Position numbers and translations under genes: made by a program
In this document: piece after piece, positions 24,201 through 36,199 of the stretch
Numbering within the stretch: position 1 is the stretch's first letter
Layout of the letters: every line of letters starts with the position of its first letter
From: Aspergillus flavus
Taxonomy: Eukaryota > Ascomycota > Eurotiomycetes > Eurotiales > Aspergillaceae
Direction of reading: 5' to 3'
DNA length: 64,000 nt
Assembly: GCF_009017415.1 (NCBI RefSeq)
Contig: NC_092409.1
Coordinates: 5,580,001-5,644,000 of the forward strand
The notes under the pieces: generated by a model
Seen by the model: only the letters and a program-made list of their open reading frames with translations
Told to the model about the DNA's origin: nothing
The model's database searches: none

Positions 24201-25631
24201 AAATAGTCGTATATTTTCGCTTAATTGTAGATAGACTAAATGAAGTCCAAGTGTATATGATGTCCTCGTGACTCGTTGCATCATCACAGTCATGGATCTT
24301 TTCAATATCATTTAACTGTTGTATAGTCGCGGACACACCTGAGCTGTAAGCAGAGCCGTACGGTACAAATGGGCTATACTCGAGTTGCCAGCCAATGGAT
24401 CGGACACCTGCCGAAGAAAGATGGTCTCATTGTAGGTTGACATCAATCCGTATATGACGTTGTTATCCTGCATGTATTTCGCTATTTGGCCGATGAGCTT
24501 ATGCCAAAGCTGTCAAGATCAGTTATAATGGGTAGCACGGAGCACTACCTATAACTTTCATATATGTTGCTCATTAACAATGGTCTTGTTCTTTTCATCT
24601 GGTGCGAATACTGCTAGACCAGTCAAATTGAGGTGCGTCTTGTAGTTGACACTAGGTTGGATCAACCAGCTGCCAGGGAGGAAATATGTAACAAGTGGTA
24701 CGACTAAGCTTTGAAGTGATAATTCAAGTCTCTCCATTTGTAGAGTATATTCTTCGTCTTCTGTCTGTCTGCCTCTGAGGTAAACCCCAGATAAGCTTTA
24801 CTCATAATGACCGCATATTAGAAGTGTTAGAATCTCGTGGTGATGGAGATGTTGCGTCTATCGTCAAGGCATATGCGGCTTCGCCTGCTTTTCACTTTTT
24901 CGTAGGTGCACCAGGACCCTAGCGCAGGATATCCAAAGTCCCACTATGTTTCTAGCTGGCCCTTTGAGCAGTTAACTGTTAAAGAGAGTTGCTTAGGACC
25001 TGTTTTGTGGTACTCGGCGTAAGTCTTCTATACAAAAAGTTGAGTCCAACCTCAGTACTACATTTGTCAGATCCATGACGGAATATTCACAGTACAAGAT
25101 GCCCTCGAAGGAGGCTGCTTCAACAGATTGCTCTTGAGCCTATTTAGATATCACCGGAGAGGGATATCTCTAGGCACAACCCGTATATTTTTGAGTCTCC
25201 AATATTCTTGGGAGCCTTTTACTATCAAGCACCGCACAGTCACCTTCTGAATCGCCATGCAGGTATTTATAGTACTTCGCAACTAAGGGATCAGATTTGG
25301 TTAGGTGCTGCTGATACTTAGTTGGAGAAGTCGCCATACTGGATTCAAGACACACCACGAACCCTCATCCTCATATTAATACCTGTCTCTTTCTGAACCC
25401 AGGATAATGGAAGATACGTCTGTTGAGGGGCTTGTTCGAGCTCATCACATGCAAATGGAAATAAGAATTCTTCTATTGTGTGCCGTTGAAATTTTTGCGG
25501 CCTTTGATGCTTCGGCTGAACTGCGATGATGGCAACCAAGTGTGTGCTCTTCTCGGGTGTAAAAGATGTGGCATTCTTTCTGCTTCTAATGATAGTGACG
25601 TGTAGTCAACCTCACGACCATAACTCAGCGA

Positions 25632-25937
25632 TTAGGTCGGGGAGAAATCTGCGCACGACCTCAGTAATCTCGAGCGGTTTGAATGAGCGATTGCCGGAGG
25701 TATCTCTGATTTTTGGATCTGGGAGTCGCACAAGACTCGCCTGTCGCATGGACAACTGTTCCAGAGCATGGAACCCCCTGACAGAGAAGACAGAAGCGAC
25801 AACTGCTTATAATCACCCACAAAGAGCGCGTGGGTATCGGGCTTCAATTGATCCAGGATGTGGAAGATTTCCGGGTCACGGAAGACACTAGTTTCGCCGA
25901 AGATAACGATTTCAGAACTGAAATCCGGCCGAATCAT
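25632..25937 (-). pseudogene. fragment of an SF1-type helicase
   Basis: The minus-strand frame reads IVIFGETSVFRDPEIFHILDQLKPDTHALFVG and continues into VGDYKQLS. The GDxxQL block is helicase motif III of superfamily 1. The preceding FGETS sits where the Walker B motif (F-D-E-A-S) should be, so the catalytic DE appears altered. No Walker A block and no continuous flanking frame are visible. It is a broken relic of an Upf1/UvrD-like helicase gene or of a helicase carried by a mobile element. Confidence 0.4.
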
Positions 25938-27100
25938 CCCCCTTAATATTTAGTGGCAAGGTCACCACAACTTGAACATGCTGCATGCTAGTCCTGCTAA
26001 GCTCGCGTTGTTGTTTGAACAAGTTCGAGGTACTATGTTGATAACATCTTTGCTTTGGGCTACAACTCGCAATAGATGTCACGCTGCTGCTTGTCCTCCT
26101 CTATTCTAGCGATGATCACGCTTGGCCCGACTATTAGACTGTAGTAGCTATTGTAAAGCGTCGTGGACTAGGTTCTAATAGCTTTCCGACAACCTAATTT
26201 CGACGATAATTTGTAGAAATTGTTGTCTGGCTCCCGACTCCCTGAAAAGTATCTTATCATCAGGATGCTTCATCCACGCTGCAGATCTGTCTCCACGTTT
26301 GTCTGCAGAATTTCCGCATTTCAATTTTCCAGTTATTCATAGCTGCCTTCTGGTCACTGATGGCGTTGGGCAGGTTTTGTTGGTGTTCTTTTAGTAGACA
26401 TCGAACCTTCTCTATTCCTGCTGTATTGTCACTCGACGAGTGGCAAGGGTTTCTGGTTTCTGCCATCTCGCCTTAGGAATACTTGTCATGGCTGGTTGAA
26501 GGAGGGGATCTGACTCGAACCAACAATCAACCTGATCTGTTGTATTAAGGGTACATGCCTGGGGTAAAGCTATGCAACGAAGGGGTAATAGGTCCTTCGA
26601 AGACAAAGCATTGGTAGATAAACGTAATCCCCGATTAATCCTATAAGGCCCTGTTGTTTCCGTCCAAATTGACAGCGTATGTTTTAGGCTTCTGACAGAC
26701 ATTAGACCAGCGTTTACAATTCAGGAGAAGCTGACAGTATGCGAGTGATCTAGCCTCTGCACCAGGTTTATAAAAGCATTGTATTCGCTGATAAAGGTGG
26801 CCCGGAGAAATACTTACAATCGATTTGAGATCCGTGAACTTGTCGACCGGTGTTTTTCAATTGACGCAGTCCTTCTTTCTCTGCCTCCTTACCCTTGAGG
26901 CATCGCGTGGGGTATGGCGACCCTAGGCGGCGTCCCCGATAATAAGTACTTTGAAGACAAAGCATACTCTAATTCGTCGCCCATGCCTGCACGTATCATC
27001 CTGTATCCTGACCTCAGTGCTTCCACCTCATCTTCCCAGCGTTAGGCGTAGCACAGGTACCCAGTCTGGTACTTGGCCGCGTTCCGCTCAGGTATTCCCA

Positions 27101-27992
27101 ATGTCTTTCGGAGATGACCGAGGGAGTGATACATGGGACAACTCAAGGTTGCCATATACCACCCCATCGTGCTTTGACAACGAGTTATGGGCAGCTCCAC
27201 ACATCAATTATAAGGATAGAAGCATAACGCCTTCTACCAAGCTTCCAGACCTCAATAATCGGCTTGTGTCCCCGGCTGATATTAATGGTAATGTATACTT
27301 TGACTGTTGTCCCTGGTGACTCAATCTAGCCTCTCGCATCGATTGCCAGTAGCGGCGCTGATATAGACCGGCCAACTTCTAACACGGCCGTCGAATCATA
27401 ACTCAAGGTCAAGGGATCTTTTGCCCACTGGATCTCTTTCTTGATGGACCATTTTAGCAGATAGTATTCCTCAACCCACTGGGCTTAACAACAACCCCAA
27501 CATCTCATGTCTCCAAAGTCCTTGGACAATCTCCTCGAGACCAGAACAAGTGTCAAGGCCCATGTTGAAAGCTCTCGAAACAAGTCCTCAATCGAGGATT
27601 CCCAGATTCAGAAAAAGTCAAGACAGGATCGAGCCTCAGGCTCAAGGATTCGACCACGTGTGTAGTATTCTTATCTAAATGCGCAACGACGCCCTCACAG
27701 TCCGACTCCACAGGGACAATTAATCTCTTTGCAGGGTAGTCCAAACATCCTGCCTAGCAGTTCTATATTCGCAGACGACGGATTGGCTGAGGCCATCGGG
27801 GACTCTCTGGTCTCGATGCTCGATGTCTACGACGACGGTATTTGTGGCGGCGGAATTCATTCGCGCCCCGGTGCTGGCCATGTAACAGATGTGTTTTCAT
27901 GCTGTCCGCGATATGTCACTATGAATCTATTAACCATGGTTGAGATGCCCCGCGAAACTGCCCAAGCAGACCAAACCCTAGATGCTTTCTAG
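27101..27992 (+). pseudogene. coding-like fragments, unrecognised
   Basis: An ATG at 27101 opens 72 natural-looking codons (MSFGDDRGSDTW..). About 480 bp later a second open stretch, 27729-27992, reads as an acidic, Ser-rich and then Cys-containing segment (SSSIFADDGLAEAIGDSL.., DVFSCCPRYVTMNLL). The intervening DNA has a third open stretch near 27490-27680, but no clean set of GT..AG junctions unites them. It may be a dead or divergent multi-exon gene. Its composition vaguely recalls fungal pathway regulators, but I see no zinc cluster. Confidence 0.22.
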
Positions 27993-29864
27993 GTTTCGTG
28001 TTCTCAAGTTCTTCGTCGGTAGCGCCGGCGGCGCCACCAAGGGCCAGGACTCGATGGAGAACCCACTGCAGACGAAGCAACCGGGTATGTGTCTAGCCAG
28101 GTTACCAGTATGCGGTTAGCGTATATTGCTGACTGGATCTCCTTCCCGGTTCCAAGCCTCAACAGCTTGACTATCTTTTCGCCATTCATTATACGTGAGG
28201 AAATGGTTGCAAGGGCCAGGGATAAGGTCTTCACTGAGTCACTGGAGTCCCTACTGCCGGTGGCCCTGCTGCCCCTGCTGTTGCAGGTGCTGTTATTCCT
28301 GGATCCTGGAATAATTCTTGCTGCTGCCTGCTTGCCTATCATCATAGGTCGGTCGTGACAGGATGCTTTACTACTGGTGATGTCTCTCGAAGTTGACCCC
28401 CTGGCTTCTACCAGATAGAAGACCACTGCACGCTCCTTGATGGGCCCCTATGTCCCGCTCTCCATACTGCCCCACCCAAAGAAAGGAATATGAGGACTTC
28501 TCAACCGACCTCTCTGGCAGAGGAGACAAAGACGCTAAAAACGCGAGTCAGCGCTCTGCTCGAACCGCACCGAAAGTGCACCCAGGTTTCCAGACAGCTG
28601 AAGCTATTAAAAATGGAGAACTCACGGCTTCTGCCAGCCGGGCACGTTTGGCCTCGTATAAGGTGCTTGTAGCACCACGCAGACCTTTACGGTTGCCAAC
28701 CATTATCAAAGGAAACAATGCCGTCAATTCGGGCCCCTCACGGCGATAGAAGCTGAGATTACCACTCATACTGTACTTTGCCACGGTGTCTTGTCTGGCT
28801 TAATGGGTGTTGTTTTTTGCCATTGATTCTGCTCGTAATAGATTTATGCACCCGCGACAGAGTGTCTTCTCAGTAGTTCATTGGCTAGATGACATTTTTG
28901 AAATGTTCCAGTTGTTCAACTGCTCCCTCTATCAATGTTAACCTCCATCCTTGAATCAGGAGTCAAACACTTACCCAATTACTCAAACCATGGGGCACTG
29001 CTAGAATATCCAGAGAAGAGAGCATTCACAGCATATCTGTGGAACAAGGTAGCACTTGTAGGATGGCATCTTAATAAGGTCGGTGGCCCTCGTTCTCAGT
29101 GAGTCAGGGTCTAACACTGCTGACTGAAGCTCGCCTGGTAGACTTACCTATGGTCTTTACTTTGGTCGAATGTCTCCACGAACCGTATATGTCCAGAGCC
29201 ATGGGAAAAATGAGATCGGTGTGTTGTCTGATGCTTGGGTTAGGGTTGTAAGGAACGTCCCTTTCTTTCCTTCGTGAAGGAGGATTAGGTGCTCTTAAGG
29301 TATGTTCGATTCGTATGAGGGTGTTAACCTCTCATGTGGGTTATCATGGGGACGTTTATTGATTGGAGTTCAGAGCTAAGTGTAGGGCTTAGTACGTATG
29401 GCTATGGTAGCGATGTTGATGTAAAGGTCCTATGAACAATGTCCAACTTGGGTAGATGATGTGGTATGAGGAGTGGGAGTAGATTTTACAAGGACAGATT
29501 GTATGGACAAAGTATTCCATTAATTCAGGTTCTTCACCTAGGATATTCGTCATGAATTATATAAGTGAAGCGTGAAGTCGAACTATCTTTTGTGAAAAAG
29601 CTACCCATACAGGATAGAGACAGTGAAGATGTATGCTATACGATGTATGCACTTCAGAGCAGATAGCCTGCCGCTATGCCAAACCTAACGCCGATATCTA
29701 CTTCCTCTGGGGAAGCCCTGTTCTCAAACAATAAGAAATATAGTATAGGAGAAATATACTTCAAAATCATGCCAACATGGTGGTATCTCCGGGTAAACCC
29801 AACCGTAAATGCAAAGAAATCTCATAAAGAAAATCAAAGTGTATCACTATCCCGTCTTGTCGGG

Positions 29865-32179
29865 CTACCGTTGGTAGCGCGGCAATGACTCGTCCCCGTG
29901 CGCATTGCCACCAACCAGCTGGTGATCCCCTTCGTCATGGAAGACGGGAGCGCTCGGTCCATCAGCAATACTGTTATGGGAAGGTCCATTTTCATCGGGC
30001 GCACTCGCCTCCATCAGTAACCGTTGTCGCTCTAGCTCTTGTTTGTCGTCGCCTGGAACGGAACGCTGGCTCATAGAACTGCTGCCTGGCACGACGGTTT
30101 GGACCGATTCGGCCGAAGTCAACGCTTGTGGCACTGTATTCTCGGTCGGTGAGGGCAAATGATGGTAGCCGTTGATGTGATCATCTTCAGGAAGCACCGG
30201 AGCCGTGGGAACATCGGTCGACGGTCCGGCTTCCACCTCATTCGGCGGTTGACTGGGCAGTAGCATCTGCTCGGCATGCCGCATACGCGCCTTTTCGTCG
30301 GTCGGCTCTTCCGATTGAGGTGTCGATACAATCTCGCCCAATGATTGGTACTGTGGCTGGGACTCCTCCCCATACTCCGGCCAGAACAGCTCCTGCGGCC
30401 CATAGTCTTCCGGCGACGGATGTTCGGATTCTCCATTGGGCACGGAGTGCTGATCTACCGGCCAAGGTTCGCCATCTCCCTGAGCATGTCCGCCAGAGGA
30501 CTGCAGATCCGAACTCGCCGCAGCCGAGGAGGTGCGCCGCGGTTGGTTTTTCCGGCGATGGGAATCTCTTGTCCCGATCACCACCTCGAAGGCGACAGCG
30601 ACGACACCTTTCTCCCGCCGGATCTGATCGGTGTCTAAAATATTCCCCGCCCAGTTCGCCGTGATGGCGTTGCTGTTGGCATCGGTTGGATTCAGGACCA
30701 TTCCGCTGGGAGAATAATTACTGCCTGAGGTGACCAAGTTGAACCGCGGCAAGAACCGCTCGGGCGAGGTGAGCTTGCCGCGAAGATCGACAACGACCTC
30801 GACATAGTAGCGAAAATTAATCATACTCCCCGGAGTACGCGTAATAGTGGGGAAGGTATCTTCGGGGATGCGGATGGACGTCTTCACGATCGCCGTTAAT
30901 GTGGTGGGATCGACCACCAACGGCGCGAACGTCTGCGCCAAGTCCTTCCGGAAGACGCTGCTGGTCCGGCTGGTGCCGATCGTCAGACCGCCCAATCCCG
31001 TTCGGGATCGCGGATAGATGTCTTCATAAACGGGTTTCTTCCCATTCGCGGAGGACCCAATAGGAATCGACGGGTGAAGGTCAATCCGCCCTTGACGATA
31101 GAGTGTGATAATAATCCCATGCGCGCTGCGCACCTGTTTGCAATGATTGATGGTGACTTTGATAGGTAATGTATCTCCGGGTAGTACGCCCGCGCGCAGA
31201 ACCTCCGTTTTAGCCGTGATGGTCTTATCTCCTAAGGAGGGTGTGAGACTGCGCGCTTCACTATTTCGCAGTCCTGTGCCGGCCGACGAGCTCGGGTCAC
31301 TTGCGATTTGGAAGCTTTGACTGCTGTTGCTCATCCGACTCGACGAGCTGACGTTACTGGGAGCGGGACTTAACGGAGGACGATGATCCGAGCCCGCCGC
31401 GCCACTGACCGAGACATCCACCGACGTCGAATCCGGTGCCGCATCCGAGCTCGTCGACTTCGTTTTGGCCTTCGATCGCGTGCGTTTCGAGACCGGCTCT
31501 AGTGTCACGACACGGGCTTTCGGGGCAGGAAAGGGGGCGATATCAATATTCTCCATGAGGTTCACGCGTCGGCGGCAGGAAACGGTTGGGTTGATGGTCG
31601 TCGGCTTTGTTAGGGTGGACGTAAGCATATACGTAATGGTGCCTCGTTCGAACTAGACGCCGCAACCGTTAGCGAATGGGGGAACCTGCGTGAGCCACAG
31701 TGGATACGCACACTGATGCTACTGGGGAGGGCATATGGCGGAAAGACCATCTCAAAGCGAAACTTGTAGATGCCCTCCTTAAGGCGGCCCTCTCCACAAA
31801 GGACGACCTCGTCCTCGAACAGAGTGGCCAGCCCATTGCCCAAGTATTCCGCCCCTCGGCGCCCGCGCCCAGGCCCGAGAAATCCCACATCTGGGGCCGT
31901 CTCCCCAGACGGAACCGTATTCTTAAACACCTTGACATAACCATGTAAACAAACCACGAGATGTGTAATGCGAACGGGACGAGCGACGGTAAGGACGACG
32001 GTCCCCTTGATCACATCCCCCGGAAAATATGAACGCCAAGGGTCGTCGGGTTCGATGTAGAAATCAGTAAGACTGCGATTGCGCTGACCGAGTGACGAGC
32101 GAAACTTGTGTAAGAGAGAGCTGCGATTCCGACCGAGCGGCGACGAGGAGGATTGAGCGGGGGGAGAGTTGACGGACAT
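29865..32179 (-). CDS. palF: pH-signalling arrestin PalF/Rim8
   Basis: Exons 31712-32179 and 29865-31652 on the minus strand, joined in phase 0 through GTGCGT..TAG (59 nt), give 751 residues. The N-terminus, including SLTDFYIEPDDPWRSY, VARPVRITHLVVCLHG and PDVGFLGPGRGRRG, is the highly conserved arrestin-N domain of PalF. The arrestin-C domain spans roughly residues 160-350. A long acidic, disordered tail follows and ends in SLPRYQR, a terminal motif kept in PalF proteins. PalF binds the seven-span sensor PalH at the plasma membrane and is ubiquitinated at alkaline pH, recruiting ESCRT and Pal components that lead to PacC processing. Length is close to the family norm. MND1 lies upstream in tandem. 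Confidence 0.93.
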
Positions 32180-33278
32180 GACCCACAGTCACACCTCCCT
32201 CAGTCCATACACGAGGAGTGGAGGTGCTAGTTGGTAAGAGAAAGAGAGAAACAGGAAGGAGGAAAGAGGGGCGACAAAGGAAGGGAGGGTAAGGGAGGGG
32301 AGTTATGCAAGAACAGAGTCAACTTCAATATCCACAGTATCGAACGACCAACCAGAGACAACGAAGTCGGATAAGCGGACAAGCAAGGGGGATAAATGGT
32401 GAGCCTGGTATGGCTGAAGGACCGTTCCAAATTCTCCGGTGCAGCCAGATAAGGCCGTGCAAATGAATCAATGACTGATCGATATTAACAACCAAATGGA
32501 ACCCGATCGATCACTCGATCAGTCAATCTGCCAGTCGGGAGTTTCGGGCAAGCAATCCCACCAGACCCAATGTCAGCGTCGGGCGCAAATGCCGACCGGG
32601 GGAAACAAACACGCGACCGAATAATGCTTGTTTTTTCTTGGTCCAAAGCTTCCTTTTTCCGTTGTCCCTCGCTTGTCCCTCCAATCTGGAATTGCACACG
32701 CGATAGGGGAAGGTCGGAAAAGGGATCCTATGTACAAACGGCGAGTCGGATGGAGGGGGTGACGGCGAAGGGACCGAGAGAGAGAGGAGGGGGGGAAGAG
32801 GCGCAGGAGAGTCACGAGAGGAGATGACAGGTCCGCATCATTGAGAGAGAACTGGCAAGAGGGTCAAGTATCGCCCTCAGCCCCGGAAGTACAGATTGCC
32901 GGAAGTGAGGGAGAGAGCGAGAGAAAGACAGACAAGCGTTTTGAGGAGACGAGGATTCAATGCGGGATCGCAGGATGAAGGCCAATGGAAGGAGAGGGTC
33001 GGGCAGGTCGGAAGGCGCCCCGTCTGCAGGTAGGATGTCGAGTGATTTGTTGGGAATAAACGGCGAGGGAGTTTTGGTGGAGTTGAGTTGAAGGAAATGA
33101 GTTCGCGATAAGCCAGAGGGCGGAGAAGTGGAAAAGCCAACGAATTCGCGTGGCCCGTCAGTCAAGCTTTTGTTCTCATGGGCTTTGAGACTTGGCGCCT
33201 CCACACCTGTCGGTTTTAGAGTTATAATAACTACCCGTTATTTGCGTACATCAGTCGCTTCTGATTCTCTAAAGATGA
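32180..33278. other. 1.1-kb palF promoter/leader
   Basis: No gene is present. The palF side is strongly strand-asymmetric: long purine-rich runs on the plus strand (32765-32830, 32900-32935) mean a pyrimidine-rich sense leader, common at Aspergillus transcription starts. One CTTGGC (a PacC-type GCCAAG on the minus strand) occurs at 33191-33196, too far upstream and too short to be meaningful alone. Confidence 0.5.
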
Positions 33279-34031
33279 TCATTCCCATTCGCGCAAGCCT
33301 TCCCCTTCCACATAATCCTCCCCGTAACACTCCCTCTGCAACATCTCCATCGCCTCCCGATCGTCCCCGACCACTTTCCTCACAAACCCTTCCAAGATGT
33401 AGATATTATCCGTCCACATCTCGGCCTCCCGCTGAAACTCCTGCACCTCATCCTTCATCTCCTGGATCCCCTTGTCCCCATCCATGCTCGCCGACACAGC
33501 CAACCACTCCTTCCGTAACCGCTGACACTCCTTCTCCAACTCCGCCTTTTCCCGCATCAACCTCTCTCGCTCACCGGGTCCCAGCGCCTTCTCATCCTCT
33601 TCCTTCTCCCGTTTCCTGACCGCCAATTGTCTGTCCAGTTCTTCCTTACTGCTCCGTACCCGATCCACTTCTTTCTGCAGCTGTTCCACCTTTTCCTCCC
33701 GTTCCCTCTTCTCATCTCCACCGAAACACCAGTACCAGTTCCCACTTCCGATCTTCTCCACTCGGATCTGGCCCTCGTCAGCCAATTCGTGCAGGTACTC
33801 TTTTACTTGCATGCCGTTGATCGAGGCGATCGAGGGGAGCATCTTCTCCAGCTCTTTGAGTGTGTGGCAGGTGCCGGTCGAGCGGAGGTGGGAGACGATG
33901 CGCGCTTGTTTTTCGGTTTTGGTGAGTTTGGGAGGCTATTTTTTAATTAGTTTGATGTTGTTTGATGAGTGATTTTCATTGGTTAAATAGGATAAATTAT
34001 GTGGCTTTGCCTTGGGTGGTGGACGTACCAT
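33279..34031 (-). CDS. MND1: meiotic nuclear division protein Mnd1
   Basis: Exons 34029-34031 and 33279-33935 give 219 residues. Exon 1 is only the ATG: it is followed immediately by GTACGT, and the acceptor AATAG|CCT opens PPKLTKTEKQARIV, the universal Mnd1 N-terminus. A winged-helix DNA-binding domain (residues about 5-75, with MLPSIASINGMQVKEY and IGSGNWYWCF) precedes a long coiled coil (about 80-180) rich in Glu, Lys and Arg. Mnd1 pairs with Hop2 to stimulate Dmc1/Rad51 strand invasion during meiosis. The length is normal and all core motifs are intact, implying retained sexual capacity. Splicing is obligatory for the native N-terminus. Confidence 0.92.
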
Positions 34032-34397
34032 GGTGTGAGTTATTAATTGTAGACTGGAGGTCGAGTACAGGTAAGTAATAGGTTATTCAGGGTACAGCTG
34101 ATGTCAATTCGATGGGGAACTGAGGTGCAGATTACCTCTCAGTACTAGTAAATTGGAAGGACAGAATACGTTCAGGCTGTAGGACATTCGAACTCAGGTG
34201 CAGTCACCTGGTTCCAAGTCCAACTCGTGATCTTCTACGTTGCATACTCCAAGGGCAAAAGGAAACAGATTGTCCGCATGCGCCAAAGCAGTCGCTACAT
34301 TAACTGCAGGTAGATTATATAGAACGGAGTATGAATCGAGATCCCCACCCAGCAACACCGATTACTTGGTACAATAACAACCACGAAGATACTATTT
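34032..34397. other. intergenic, MND1 promoter and transporter 3' flank
   Basis: 366 bp between two minus-strand genes, containing the MND1 promoter. I see no tRNA and no MSE-like or other clear motif. Confidence 0.5.
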
Positions 34398-36199
34398 TCA
34401 AGCCTTCGATTCGCTCACGCGACCCCCATCCTTCCGTGTATCACTAGTCGTGACGACCTCCTCAACGTGCAGTGTATCTGCCAGCTCTCGAGCCTTTTCG
34501 GTAGCGGCAGCACCGCCAACCATAGCGGTCTCCCCGTCGAAGTAGCGAGCGATTTCCTCCAGGGGGGTATTACGTGTCTCAATGTAGAAGAACCAGACCA
34601 CCACCAGCTCGAATCCAAGCCACACACAGTAGAAGATGTAATACTTCCAGCCAATGTTGTCAAGGGCGATGGGGTTGATGTATTGATTGAAGAAAACTGT
34701 CGAGTGTCAGCGAACCAGCATACCAGGAGAGAATCACGGGTACTTACGCGCGGCATCAATGCAAAACCACACCACTGTCATACCCTTGGCGCGGATACTG
34801 TACGGGAGGATCTCCACCGTGTAACCCACCAGAAGGCCCGACCAAGCAATGTTGTAAAACACGTAGTAGATGTAAATCATGGCGACCACCGCATTCGCCG
34901 CCCCCGAGGCCTTGCTAATATCGTAGCGAGCGGAGCAGATGGTCCACACAATAAACGCCACCAACATGCCGGCCGTCGAGATCAGGAAGAGCTTGCGTCG
35001 CCCAATCTTATCGACGAAGAAGCACATCGTCAACGCCACAATCATGTTAAGAATTTGGAGACAGCCATTGATCAAGTTCTGCTCCACAGAGCTGGTGTAT
35101 CCGACTGAGTCAAGAATTTTGGCAATGTAGTAGGACACCAGACCGTTACCGGACCATTGAGAGAACAAACCGGCCGTGATACAGATGATCAGACGATGTC
35201 GGTTGCCCTTGGTGCGGATCAGTTCCTTCCAGCTGTTGCTTTCGAACTCCTTCTCCAACCGAATGGTTTCCTTAATCTCATGCATCTCCAGCTGAACCAC
35301 TTCGTCCTCTTGGTCGCCATTGGCGTGGCAGTCTGCCAGAACTTTAAGGGCTTGCTCGTGTTTGCCTTTGTAGATGAGGAATCGAGGTGACTCGGGGACA
35401 AACCAGATAAAGATGACTTGAAGGATCGACGATGCAGCCTGGACGATTGTCGGGGCTCTCCATGACCAGTTGTTCGGAATATTGTTAGTGCCGAAGGTGA
35501 GCCACGCCGCGACAATGGCGCCCAAGTACCACGTAGCTGTACCTAGTTAGTTGAAACCCACAAGAGGACTGAACTGCGATGCAGGGGAGCGTACTATTAT
35601 AGATCGTGGTGAAGATGGCACGGTGCTGGGTGTGCACCAGTTCAGTAATCAGTAGGGGAGAAGCGCCGTGGGCAATGGCGACGCCGAAACCGATCAAGAA
35701 TCGAGCTGCCAAAAACATGCCATAATTTGCGCTGATAGTCTGGAGGACAACTCCCAGGATCCTGGCTTATTGTGAGCACCCTGGTCGTGGCTGTGCACTG
35801 GGACAAACACTTACATGATCAAGCAACCTATCAAGATACCCATCCGACGTCCCAGCAAATCAGCAGTGTACGGCACGGCCGGTAGAGCTGCTAGAGATCC
35901 AAGGGACATGATGGCACTGAGTATTCCCAGAAGAGAGCCACTGGGATGGTCGAAGTATTCCTGCCAGGGTTCGAGGGTTTGGAGACCGTTCATCATAGAT
36001 CCATCGTAACCATTCGTGGCCTATTCAAATTTCGATATGAGCACGGGTTCAGACAGAAAGCTAGTGATGAGCCAGGAGAACATACCGCCGTCAGAACCAC
36101 CATTCCCAGACAGAGATACGTCTTTCTCATTCCTGGATTCTTCCACCATGTCACCTTGGGGAACTGCCGACCGGCAAGCTCGAAGGTGTCTGAACCCAT
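34398..36199 (-). CDS. MFS sugar transporter (sugar porter family)
   Basis: Five exons on the minus strand: 36086-36199, 35815-36020, 35595-35761, 34748-35536 and 34398-34696. All junctions are GT..AG and frame-consistent, giving 524 residues. Sugar-porter signatures are present: NGYDGSMMNGLQ in the first span, DLLGRRMGILIG after span 2, PESPRFLIYKGKHEQA before the central loop, DKIGRRKLFLIS in the second half, and a C-terminal ETRNTPLEEIARYFDG. Twelve membrane spans are expected. The style resembles lactose-permease/Stl-like fungal porters, but substrate cannot be deduced. No metabolic gene adjoins it, so it is not obviously part of a cluster. Confidence 0.9.

Larger units (their letters stand above)
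21264..29864. other. 8.6-kb decayed, gene-poor region
   Basis: The first few hundred bases are the SHR3 promoter. From about 21.7 kb the sequence becomes AT-rich with stops in all frames. Only fragments can be read: a helicase-like scrap at 25.6-25.9 kb and coding-like pieces at 27.1-28.0 kb (both listed), plus a Lys/Gln-rich minus-strand frame at 22670-22927 of unknown origin. From 28.8 to 29.7 kb nothing is seen. It reads as old transposon or pseudogene sediment between housekeeping genes. Confidence 0.55.

Noticed and set aside
34185..34215. GTTCGAA-like T-loop resembling a tRNA on the minus strand
   Set aside because: The flanking bases do not form a T stem and no acceptor, D or anticodon arms can be folded.
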